In this document: positions 25,286-33,120 of the stretch, piece by piece
How positions within the stretch are numbered: the first letter of the stretch is position 1
Layout of the letters: every line of letters starts with the position of its first letter
Source of the DNA: an uncultured Eubacteriales bacterium
GTDB taxonomy: Bacteria; Bacillota; Clostridia; Oscillospirales; Butyricicoccaceae
Direction: 5' to 3'
Length of the DNA stretch: 54,572 nucleotides
NCBI GenBank assembly: GCA_910585875.1
Contig: CAJUIK010000006.1
Location: 1 to 54,572 of the forward strand
Position numbers and translations under genes: made by a program
The notes under the pieces: generated by a model
The model's database searches: none
The model's input: the letters and a program-made list of their open reading frames with translations, nothing else
Told to the model about the DNA's origin: nothing

Positions 25286-26890
25286 ATGTATGATATCGTC
25301 ATCCGCGGAGGGACCGTTGTAGACGGCTCCGGCGCCCCCCGTTATCGGGCGGACGTGGCCGTCAAAGACGGCAAGATCGCCAAAATCGCCCCCTCTATCC
25401 AAGAGGAAGCCGGCCGAGTCATCGACGCCGCCGGCAAAATCGTCTCCCCAGGCTTTATCGATTATCACAGCCATTCGGACAATACCATCCTGCTGGGACC
25501 GGATTCCTACAACTACCTGGAACAGGGCGTCACCACCGAAATCGCCGGCCAATGCGGCACGGCGCCCGCCCCTATGATGGAAGGCGAAGCCGACCGTCTG
25601 CCCCCAGAGCATCGGGAACGGCTGGAACAGGCCTGCGACAATTTCAACTCCTTCATCGAGGCGGTATCCCAGATGGAGCTGGGCAACAACATCGCCTTTT
25701 ACATCGGCCAAGGCAACGTCCGAGGGCGGGTGATGGGCTACAGCGACGCCCAGCCCACGCCGGAACAGCTGGAGGAAATGAAGGCTTGGGTCCGTCAGGC
25801 CATGGAATGCGGCTACCTGGGCATGACCACCGGCCTGGTCTACGCCCCTTCCGTCTATGCCGGCGAAGAGGAGCTGGTGGAGCTGGCCAAAGTGGTGGGG
25901 GAATATGGCGGAAGCTACGCCTCCCACATCCGGGGCGAGGCGGACAATGTGGTGGAATCTGTGGAGGAAGCCATCAACATCGGCGAAAAAGCGGGTATCC
26001 CGGTGATTATCTCCCACCTGAAGGTGATCGGCAGGCAGAACGAAGGCCTTTCGGAAAAAGTTTTGCAAGTGATCGAGGACGCCAACGCCAGAGGCGTCAA
26101 AGTCCGAGCGGATCAATACCCCTATCTGGCGGGCAGCGCCCCCTTTATCAGCTGCATCCCGCCCAAATTCCATGTGGGCGGCGAGGATAAGCTGGTGGAA
26201 AATCTGAAAGACCCGGCCTTCCGCCAGAAAGTGACGGACTCCATCCAGAACGAATATGAGGAGTTCGCCAGCAATCTGGCGGACGCCGGCTTTGAAGGCA
26301 CACTGATGGCGGGCTGCGCCAAGACCCCTCAATATGTGGGCAAGACCATCGCCCAAATCGCCCAGGAGGAAAACAAGGACCCCTGGGACGTGTGCTACGA
26401 CCTGCTGATCGCCAACGACGGCCAGGCCCAGGGCATTTATTTCAACCAAAACGAAAGCGATATGCTGCGCATCATCGCCCATCCCTATGTGATGGGCGGC
26501 AGCGACTGGTCCAATTACCTCTCTCATCCGGACCGCGAGAAGGTAGGCGGAGGACATCCCCGGGGCACCTCCACCTTTATCGCCCGGCTGGCGACGCTGC
26601 GGGACCAGGGCCTGCAAACTCTGGAACAGGCGGTCCACAGCGTGACCGGCCTGCCCGCCGAGATGAGCGGCATTCCCGAAATCGGCCTGGTGAAAGAGGG
26701 CTTCCGCGCGGATCTCTGCGTCTTTGATTACGCCGCCCTGGGGGCGGACAGCGATTATCTCCATCCCTTCCGCAAAAACCGGGGCCTGGACTATGTGCTG
26801 GTAGGCGGCAAACCGGCGGTGGAGCAGGGCGAATACAACGGCGTGAAAAACGGCGCCGTGCTGCGCCGGAAGGCGCCGGCCAGCAACTGA
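25286..26890 (+). CDS. N-acyl-D-amino-acid deacylase (D-aminoacylase-like amidohydrolase)
   Basis: A 534-residue amidohydrolase-superfamily enzyme. The metal site begins with GFIDYHSHSDN; further marks are TTEIAGQCGTAPAPM, YASHIRGEADNVVESVEEA, ISHLKV, ADQYPYLAGSAPF and MGGSDWSN with HPRGTSTF. D-aminoacylases release D-amino acids from N-acyl forms; related enzymes are dihydroorotase/hydantoinase-like, so the substrate is not certain. AAAGGAGG precedes the ATG. The next gene, 110 bases on, is an MFS carrier in the same direction, which may import the substrate or export the product. Confidence 0.83.
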   Translation: MYDIVIRGGTVVDGSGAPRYRADVAVKDGKIAKIAPSIQEEAGRVIDAAGKIVSPGFIDYHSHSDNTILLGPDSYNYLEQGVTTEIAGQCGTAPAPMMEGEADRLPPEHRERLEQACDNFNSFIEAVSQMELGNNIAFYIGQGNVRGRVMGYSDAQPTPEQLEEMKAWVRQAMECGYLGMTTGLVYAPSVYAGEEELVELAKVVGEYGGSYASHIRGEADNVVESVEEAINIGEKAGIPVIISHLKVIGRQNEGLSEKVLQVIEDANARGVKVRADQYPYLAGSAPFISCIPPKFHVGGEDKLVENLKDPAFRQKVTDSIQNEYEEFASNLADAGFEGTLMAGCAKTPQYVGKTIAQIAQEENKDPWDVCYDLLIANDGQAQGIYFNQNESDMLRIIAHPYVMGGSDWSNYLSHPDREKVGGGHPRGTSTFIARLATLRDQGLQTLEQAVHSVTGLPAEMSGIPEIGLVKEGFRADLCVFDYAALGADSDYLHPFRKNRGLDYVLVGGKPAVEQGEYNGVKNGAVLRRKAPASN

Positions 26891-26936
26891 CGGCGGCCGG
26901 GGTCCGGCTTCGTTTCCTCCCCTCCAAAATCCAAAA

Positions 26937-26974
26937 AGGGCCGCCCCCTCCCTTTCCTTTGAAGGGGCGGCTCT
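26937..26974 (+). other. Intercistronic hairpin between deacylase and MFS genes
   Basis: AGGGCCGCCCC and GGGGCGGCTCT form an 11-bp stem with one G-U pair and a 16-base loop, without a following T-run. It may protect or separate the two messages rather than terminate. Confidence 0.45.
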
Positions 26975-27000
26975 GGCCTTTGGCCTGAAAGGAACTTGAG

Positions 27001-28266
27001 ATGAACAAAAGACAAAGCCGCCTGTTTTACGGCTGGTATGTGGTATTCGCCTGTTTTCTGATCATGGGCGTCTCTGTGGGCTTGGTCAACAACAGCAGCG
27101 GCGTTTATATCAAGCCGGTGTGCGCCGATATGGGTTTTTCCCGCAAAGCCATGGCTTTCAACAACACGCTGATTGCGGCCAGTTCCATGCTTGTGGCGGT
27201 TTCCGCGGGCAAAATCTACGCCCGCTTTGACGTCAAGCAGGTGATGCGATTTGGCGGCGTGGCCCTGGGCCTGGGATACATGAGCTACTCCCTGGCCCAA
27301 AACCTGCCCATGTTTTATCTGTCCTCCCTGGCCTGCGGCTTTTCCCAAGCCCTGCTGACGACAGTTTCCATCTCCATGCTGATCGCCAACTGGTTCCACG
27401 CCAGCCGAGGGGCGGCCCTGGGGGCGGCCTCTATGGGCAGCGGCATAGGCGGCATGATCTGCAACCCGCTGGCCGCTTGGCTGATTGAACAGGCGGGCTG
27501 GCGCCAGACCTATCTGCTCCTGGGCGCCGCAGCGCTGATCATTGTGGCGCCGGCTTGCTTTTTCATCGTGCGCGCCCGTCCCCAGGACATGGGCCTTCAG
27601 CCCTATGGCGAGGCGCCGGCGCCGAAGGAAGACCCCTGCCCGGCGGAGCAGCCGGGGCTGACGGCCCAGGCCGCCCGGCGAACCTGGCAATTCTGGGCGC
27701 TGGCGGCCTGCAACACCGTCAACAGCCTGTGCGCCGTTAGCCTGGTGCAAAATTCCGCCCCTCATCTCAGCGACGTGGGCCTTTCCGCCATGGCCGCCTC
27801 GGCAGTGGCTTCGGCTATGATGGCCTCGTTGGCGGCGGGGAAATTTTTTCTGGGCTGGCTATTCGACCACTGGGGCGTCCGCCGAGCCTCCTTCTTTGCC
27901 AACCTGTGCATGATTATGGGCCTGATCGGCATGGTGCTGGCGCCCTTCCGGCCGGCTTTGGCCATGATTGTCCTTGGCGCCGGTTTGGGCGGGGCCTTCG
28001 GCGCCGTGGCCACCACCCTGCTGACCGATCGCTTGTTTGGCCCCCGGGAATTTGCCGCCATCCTGGGCTCTGTCAGCGCAGTCAGCGGCGCCGGCGCTAT
28101 GGCCGGCCCCATTGTCATCAACAGCGTCTATGATTCTTTGGGCAGTTATCGGCCCGCTATGGCGTTTATGGCCGCCTTGATGGCTCTGGCCCTGTTGGGC
28201 TATCGCTTTGTGCTGTCCCATCCCCCCGCCCTGCCGGAGCGGCCCAAAACCCCCGCCCAACAATAG
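27001..28266 (+). CDS. MFS transporter (oxalate/formate-antiporter-like group)
   Basis: A 421-residue carrier with 12 predicted transmembrane segments. The N-terminus RLFYGWYVVFACFLIMGVS and the GVYIKPVCADMGFSRKAM loop are typical of the OFA/monocarboxylate branch of the major facilitator superfamily; GSGIGGMICNPLAAWLIEQ follows segment 5. It is closely related to the second carrier in the window at 42586-43830 (shared FYGW, IKPVCADMGFSR, GGMICNPLA and the C-terminal half). AAGGAA precedes the ATG. Operon position behind a D-aminoacylase-like gene suggests an acyl-amino-acid or carboxylate substrate. Confidence 0.85.
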   Translation: MNKRQSRLFYGWYVVFACFLIMGVSVGLVNNSSGVYIKPVCADMGFSRKAMAFNNTLIAASSMLVAVSAGKIYARFDVKQVMRFGGVALGLGYMSYSLAQNLPMFYLSSLACGFSQALLTTVSISMLIANWFHASRGAALGAASMGSGIGGMICNPLAAWLIEQAGWRQTYLLLGAAALIIVAPACFFIVRARPQDMGLQPYGEAPAPKEDPCPAEQPGLTAQAARRTWQFWALAACNTVNSLCAVSLVQNSAPHLSDVGLSAMAASAVASAMMASLAAGKFFLGWLFDHWGVRRASFFANLCMIMGLIGMVLAPFRPALAMIVLGAGLGGAFGAVATTLLTDRLFGPREFAAILGSVSAVSGAGAMAGPIVINSVYDSLGSYRPAMAFMAALMALALLGYRFVLSHPPALPERPKTPAQQ

Positions 28267-28278
28267 CCGAAACGCGCC

Positions 28279-28307
28279 AAAAGCCCCCGAACAGGGGGCT
28301 TTTTTTC
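28279..28307 (+). terminator. Intrinsic terminator after the MFS gene
   Basis: AAAAGCCCCC and GGGGGCTTTT form a 10-bp stem with a 5-base loop followed by more T residues, 12 bases after the stop codon. Confidence 0.9.
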
Positions 28308-28338
28308 ATCTAAAAAACCCCGGAGAAATTACAAGAAC

Positions 28339-28496
28339 GTATACTTTCTTGCAACAATCCGAGGCTCTTTTTCTGTTCAAACAATATCATAAATCCACCC
28401 AACTTTCAATAGGCAGTTTTTCTAATTTCCTGAGGATTTTACAATATTTTTTGCAAGAATGTCCTTCTTGCAAGAAAGTATACTTTATTGTAACAA
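28339..28496 (+). repeat. Repeated motifs upstream of the SLH-C39 protein gene
   Basis: Two 19-base direct repeats, GTATACTTTCTTGCAACAA (28339-28357) and GTATACTTTATTGTAACAA (28478-28496), differ at two positions. Between them TTGCAAGAA occurs twice, once within the perfect palindrome TTCTTGCAAGAA. This AT-rich gene-free stretch probably holds binding sites or the promoter for the gene at 28600. Confidence 0.5.
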
Positions 28497-28599
28497 CAAA
28501 GCTGCAACGCCAAATTTATTGACAGGAGGTGAAATTGCTCGCTGCAAATTAGAGAGGCTTTCCATCTATCATTTTCAAATAAGAGGAGAGAAATTGCTG

Positions 28600-30591
28600 A
28601 TGAAACCGTTTCAAAGGATCTTAGCAGCGCTGACGCTGACGGCGACGTTGACCGGACCCATGGCCCAGGCGCTGTCCTATGAGGACGGCATGGCGCCCAG
28701 CCAGCAGACCTATGCAGTCCAATTTTCAGATGTTCCCGCCACTCACTGGGCCTTTCAGTACATCGCCGATCTGGTGGATCGAAAGGCCATCAACGGCTAT
28801 CCCAACGGGTTGTTTTACCCTGGCAAAACCGTGAGTCGAGAGGAATTTGCCAAAATCCTCGCCGTAGCCTCGGCCTGCGACGTACAGAAAACCCTGGACA
28901 ACCCTACAGGCGTTTTCACCGACGTAAAACCCGGCTACTGGGCCACGCCCTATATTGAAGCCGTCAGCCAAGATATGACCGGTTACCCAGACGGCGACGG
29001 CATGGCCTTCCGCCCCAAAACCATGGCTGTCCGGGAGGATATGGCTGTGGCGATTGCAAAAATGTGGGCCTTGGACACCAGTATGGCGGATGAAAGTATG
29101 CTGGAAACCATGTTCAGCGACACAGCTTCCATTTCTCCGGCCTTGAAGCCCTATGTGGCTGCGGCTGTGGAGGCGAAAATCATCAACGGCTATGCCGACG
29201 GAACGTTTGGCGGACAGCGCACCATCACCCGGGCGGAAGCCGCGGCCATGCTCTGGCGGGCGCTGGCCAATTTCGGAATCCCTGAAAAGAACATGAGCAA
29301 CGCCGACAGCAACACAAAGGCGCCTGTGGAGACAGATAAAAAGCCGACTACCCCTAACACACAGACCCCTGTAACGCCTCCTGTCAACCAGGAGAAGCCT
29401 GCAACGCCTCCCCCTAACCAGCAGGAAAACCAGAAACCCCAAGAACCGACCAAACCTCAAGAACCCCAGAAACCGGAAGAAAATCAAAAACCTGAGCAGC
29501 CTGTAACCCCCGAAAAACCTGCGGAACCGGAAAAGCCGGCCCCAACGCCCGCTCCCACCTCCTATCGAGATTGGAAAAAAGACGACGGCCGTTGGGCCAA
29601 CGAGTCTCTGGGCAACGGGACTATGGCCTCCAACGGCGGTTTGGTGACGGCCCTTTCCATCGCCATGGTCAAATCGGGCAAGGAATCGGAGAGCTCTTTC
29701 AATCCCTCTGTTCTGCTCCAACGGCTGAAAAGCGTAGGCGGCTTTACGGACAGCGGCGCGCTGCGTTGGGCAAAGGTTTCCGAGGCCGTCCCCGGATTTA
29801 CCGAGCAGACCAACGCCAATATGAAGAATTCCAGCCTGACTGCTAATCAAAAAGCGGCCATGATCAACGACCTGTGCAACAAAGGATATACTGTCGTGGT
29901 GCAAATTCCTGGAAACTCTCCCTGGGGCCTGCGCTATGTGACAGTGGATTCCGTCAATGGCGACACCGTTACCATGCACGACCCCAACAGCAATGAAACC
30001 AACCTGTTTGCCGCCTATGGCAACTGGCCCGATGTGGCGATTCCCTATTCTGTGGGCGGCCAAGCCGTTACAGAACCCTCGAATCCTGCCGGCAATCATG
30101 TCTATATCCAGCAGCAGGACGGCGACGGCTGCTATATCGCCTCCGCCGCTATGGTGATTGCCAATTACCGGGTGCAAAACGGCAATTCCGCCGTATCCTA
30201 TGGAGACGTGAAGGCGGCCAACGGCGGCTCCACCTATATGAACTGGAATATTTTCAGCAAATACGGCCTGAAAGACCGGGATGTCTGGACAAGCAAACTC
30301 AACAGCGGCTGGAACGGCAGCCAGCGCCTGCAGGGGGCTGTGGACGCCCTGAAAAACAACAATTACGGCCTGATGTTGTGCTTCAAAGGCAACGGAAAAT
30401 CCCATGCCGTAACGGTGATTGGCTATGAAAACGGCAATCTGATCGTCTGCGACCCGGCCCGCAACGGCCTGGGCGGCGACGCCATCAAGCTCACCGACTG
30501 CGCCTATATCCGCAACAACATCACCGGCCAGGTCTCCCAGGAGGAAATGCTGACCTACTCTAATTCCTGCACCTGGTTTGAGGCGAGGTAA
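28600..30591 (+). CDS. SLH-anchored surface protein with tandem C39-like peptidase domains
   Basis: A 663-residue secreted protein: signal peptide (MKPFQRILAALTLTATLTG), three SLH repeats (about residues 43-225), a Pro/Glu/Lys/Gln-rich wall-spanning linker (about 235-318), then two C39-like cysteine-peptidase domains. In the second (from about 497) the triad is visible: Cys511 in DGDGCYIASAAM, His602 in KSHAVTVIGY, Asp618 in IVCDPA. In the first (about 320-490) the family motif TMASSGCGPTA reads TMASNGGLVTA, so the catalytic Cys is Gly347 and the His is also missing. The start has AAGAGGAGAG upstream. It is probably a wall-bound protease, or the dead domain binds a substrate. Confidence 0.8.
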   Translation: MKPFQRILAALTLTATLTGPMAQALSYEDGMAPSQQTYAVQFSDVPATHWAFQYIADLVDRKAINGYPNGLFYPGKTVSREEFAKILAVASACDVQKTLDNPTGVFTDVKPGYWATPYIEAVSQDMTGYPDGDGMAFRPKTMAVREDMAVAIAKMWALDTSMADESMLETMFSDTASISPALKPYVAAAVEAKIINGYADGTFGGQRTITRAEAAAMLWRALANFGIPEKNMSNADSNTKAPVETDKKPTTPNTQTPVTPPVNQEKPATPPPNQQENQKPQEPTKPQEPQKPEENQKPEQPVTPEKPAEPEKPAPTPAPTSYRDWKKDDGRWANESLGNGTMASNGGLVTALSIAMVKSGKESESSFNPSVLLQRLKSVGGFTDSGALRWAKVSEAVPGFTEQTNANMKNSSLTANQKAAMINDLCNKGYTVVVQIPGNSPWGLRYVTVDSVNGDTVTMHDPNSNETNLFAAYGNWPDVAIPYSVGGQAVTEPSNPAGNHVYIQQQDGDGCYIASAAMVIANYRVQNGNSAVSYGDVKAANGGSTYMNWNIFSKYGLKDRDVWTSKLNSGWNGSQRLQGAVDALKNNNYGLMLCFKGNGKSHAVTVIGYENGNLIVCDPARNGLGGDAIKLTDCAYIRNNITGQVSQEEMLTYSNSCTWFEAR

Positions 30592-30598
30592 TGTATCA

Positions 30599-30808
30599 AT
30601 GAAAAGCAAAAAACTATGGTTATCTATTTGTCTCGTGGCGCTTGTTCTGTTCCTTTTGAACGCCTGTGGGCGGCAGTGGACTTGCGATGAATGCGAAACA
30701 GAATTTCGCGGCACAGCCTATACAGGATATAATGGAACAGAAACCTTTTGCGAAGATTGCGCCCGCCATTACTGGGCTCCGTTTTCTTATAAAGATTTCC
30801 AAAAATAG
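30599..30808 (+). CDS. Small lipoprotein with two CxxC pairs
   Basis: A 69-residue protein: basic start (MKSKK), hydrophobic segment and a lipobox LLNAC, so it is predicted to be lipid-anchored after processing. The mature part has two CxxC motifs (CDEC and CEDC) 20 or so residues apart, like a small zinc-ribbon or redox site. The start is seven bases after the stop of the C39 gene, and its ribosome site (GAGGCGAGG) lies inside the last codons of that gene, which implies translational coupling and a joint role. No family recognised. Confidence 0.65.
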   Translation: MKSKKLWLSICLVALVLFLLNACGRQWTCDECETEFRGTAYTGYNGTETFCEDCARHYWAPFSYKDFQK

Positions 30809-30823
30809 CGAGTAATTCCTAAC

Positions 30824-30859
30824 GGAAGGAGGAACTCCGACAGGCGGGTTCCTCCTTCC
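30824..30859 (+). other. Hairpin without T-run before the second SLH gene
   Basis: GGAAGGAGGAAC and GTTCCTCCTTCC form a perfect 12-bp stem with a 12-base loop. The left arm looks like a strong ribosome site but no start codon follows it; with no T-run it is not a classical terminator. It could partly terminate, stabilise or attenuate. Confidence 0.5.
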
Positions 30860-30886
30860 TGGAAGTTGAAAGAGAGGCCGTCTTTT

Positions 30887-32623
30887 ATGAAAAAATTTAT
30901 GATTTCATTGCTGACCGCTATGCTGGTATTGGGTTTTTGCACCTGCACAGCCTCTGCCCGCAGCTTTTCCGACGTTCCTTCCTCCCACTGGGCCTATAAC
31001 TATATTGAGGAAGCTGTGGAAAAGGGCTTTGTCAACGGCGTCGGTTCCGGGAAATATGATCCCAATGGGCAAATCAGCAACGCCCAATTCATCACAATGA
31101 TGACTCGCGCTTTTGCCAAGGACAAGCTATCTCAAGGAAATGCCAATAGTTCCGCATCGTCTCAATGGTGGGAGCCCTATCTGAAAACAGCGTATGACAA
31201 TCGCTTTCTAAACGGCATGACTGCCGGAACCGCCATGCAAAGCGGCAACTCTGCCCAGCTTCGCACTGTCGTCGAGCAGCCTATCAACCGATTCGATATG
31301 GCAGAGGCTATTCAGAACATGATGAATAGACTCGGCGTCAAAAAACCCTCTTCCGAAATGATTTCCAAAACCCGTTCCGCCATTCCGGATTATAAAAATA
31401 TCCCTTCCTCACATCAACAAGCGGTTGAAATAGCATATTCCAGCGGCTGCCTGACCGGAATAGACGAAAAAGGCACCTTTTCTGGCAATTCCGGCATGAC
31501 GCGAGCTCAAGCCGCCGTTGTGTTGATTCGCCTGGACGAGCTCTCTCGAACAGGGACGATTACCAATAAAGTGGTGGAGCCTGCTCCATATGGAGACTTG
31601 ACGGAGGGGTACTGGTATTCTCCAGGTTTCAGATTGATGGTTACTTATTTTTACCATTTTAATGAAGATGGCACATATGAACAAATATATGGAAATGGCG
31701 ATGTTACGCATGGAAAATATGAAATTCGCGATGGGAAATTATATATACTTAACAGTCCACCTTACCCTGATGGTGAATTTTACTATGATACCGCACAAAA
31801 GAAATGGGTAAGTACGAATTGGTTAGCACGAACAACCCAATCAACAGATGCAAATATTCCTATTACTGAAAAAGACACTCTATTTCGAGCAAATTATGAT
31901 AATTTTGTTCCTTTTTCCTGGTTACCAAAGCTGGATCCTGCTCAGGGTGTAGAATATAAAATAGATTCAATAAATGATCCGTTTACCAAGGTACAGGATG
32001 TTGATGCTATTGTAACTAAAATTAAAGATCCGCGTTCTCAGTATTACTGTCTTTTTGACGTTGAGACAAAACAAGGGGAAATTGTCTATTCATTTGCAAT
32101 CGCAGGAGAGGGATACGACGGTTACGACAATATTAAAGAAATTTATCAAGATGATGATGTCCTGGTCACAGAAGTGACAGTAGGCGCTATGGATTGGCAT
32201 ACACTCTGCTTTAACAAAAAAACAGGCGAATTAAAAGATATTCCAGAAATTTCAACATCTTTCGAATCAACAAAAAATGGTTCATTATTGATAGGTTACC
32301 ATGAAATTTTGGAATCTGAAGCACCTGGCCGAATTACCCTTTATACTATCTATGGCAATTTCGTGGCAGAACTAGTAGATGATAAATATCTTCCATATTA
32401 TCATGCGAGTAAAGATTATATATACTATGCCTATTCTGATATTGGTCCCTGGAGTACCGGTGAATATAACTTGCATTTGCCATTTGTGATATGGAGATAT
32501 AATTTGTCCACTGGGGAACGCCAGCAAATTTATTCTTTAACTGGTTTTATCAAAGAAATGGGGGATGGGTATGTAAAATACTCAAAACCCGATTCTGATA
32601 AAGTGTATACTGCATGGTACTAA
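30887..32623 (+). CDS. SLH-domain surface protein with AT-rich C-terminal module
   Basis: A 578-residue secreted protein: signal peptide (MKKFMISLLTAMLVLGF with CTCTASA), three SLH-like repeats (about residues 25-230: SFSDVPSSHWAYNYIEEA, then two more divergent), then a beta-rich module (about 240-578) with many Tyr and Asp and propeller-like strands (LCFNKKTGELKDI, WRYNLSTGERQQIYSLTG). From about base 31600 the coding DNA turns strikingly AT-rich while the SLH part has the GC-rich usage of the region, as if the C-terminal module was exchanged or imported. Function of the module unknown. The start follows AGAGAGG. Confidence 0.75.
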   Translation: MKKFMISLLTAMLVLGFCTCTASARSFSDVPSSHWAYNYIEEAVEKGFVNGVGSGKYDPNGQISNAQFITMMTRAFAKDKLSQGNANSSASSQWWEPYLKTAYDNRFLNGMTAGTAMQSGNSAQLRTVVEQPINRFDMAEAIQNMMNRLGVKKPSSEMISKTRSAIPDYKNIPSSHQQAVEIAYSSGCLTGIDEKGTFSGNSGMTRAQAAVVLIRLDELSRTGTITNKVVEPAPYGDLTEGYWYSPGFRLMVTYFYHFNEDGTYEQIYGNGDVTHGKYEIRDGKLYILNSPPYPDGEFYYDTAQKKWVSTNWLARTTQSTDANIPITEKDTLFRANYDNFVPFSWLPKLDPAQGVEYKIDSINDPFTKVQDVDAIVTKIKDPRSQYYCLFDVETKQGEIVYSFAIAGEGYDGYDNIKEIYQDDDVLVTEVTVGAMDWHTLCFNKKTGELKDIPEISTSFESTKNGSLLIGYHEILESEAPGRITLYTIYGNFVAELVDDKYLPYYHASKDYIYYAYSDIGPWSTGEYNLHLPFVIWRYNLSTGERQQIYSLTGFIKEMGDGYVKYSKPDSDKVYTAWY

Positions 32624-32641
32624 CCCCCGCCTTAGAACAAA

Positions 32642-32672
32642 CCCGGCCCCTTTTATCAGGGGCCGGGGTTTT
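32642..32672. terminator. Intrinsic terminator between convergent genes
   Basis: CCCGGCCCC and GGGGCCGGG form a 9-bp stem (8-base loop) followed by GTTTT on the plus strand, between genes ending at 32623 and 32677. Confidence 0.75.
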
Positions 32673-32676
32673 GATT

Positions 32677-33087
32677 CTATTCTCCCAAAATCTCCTCGAT
32701 CTTTTGGGCCGCTTCTTCGATATATTGGCTCAGGGGCATTTGCTGGAGTCCGCAGATATGGGCGCCGGATTTGGCGCTGGGGATGAGCACCAGGCGGGCG
32801 TCGCTCTGGCCCACGGCGGCGGCCATGGGGGCGGTGATTTCCCCCAGCATAGCGCCGGCGATGAGGACGCCGATGGGCCCGGCGATGATATCCGCCCGGC
32901 GGCAGCATTGTATCACGGCGTTTTCGCCGGTGGCTCCGTCCTGAGCGCCGGCCCGCAGCATGGCGGAGGTGGCCAGAGAATTGGCCCCCAGGGCCAGCAG
33001 CCGGATCCCCGGCAGGCCCTTCAGCCGGGCGATCAGCGCCGAGCCCACGCCGCCCCCTTTGCCGTCTATCACTACAATGGTTTTCAT
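32677..33087 (-). CDS. DUF3842-family protein
   Basis: A 136-residue cytoplasmic protein beginning MKTIVVIDGKGGGVGSALI, a Gly-rich loop reminiscent of nucleotide-binding folds, which I recognise as DUF3842. The family is widespread in Clostridia without an assigned function. It follows the PhoR-like kinase on the same strand by 33 bases and is the last gene of a phoB-phoR-like operon, ending at a terminator. A role linked to that system is only suggested by position. Confidence 0.75.
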   Translation of the reverse strand: MKTIVVIDGKGGGVGSALIARLKGLPGIRLLALGANSLATSAMLRAGAQDGATGENAVIQCCRRADIIAGPIGVLIAGAMLGEITAPMAAAVGQSDARLVLIPSAKSGAHICGLQQMPLSQYIEEAAQKIEEILGE

Positions 33088-33120
33088 GGGTTTGACTCTC
33101 TCTTTCTCTTCGATTGCGTT

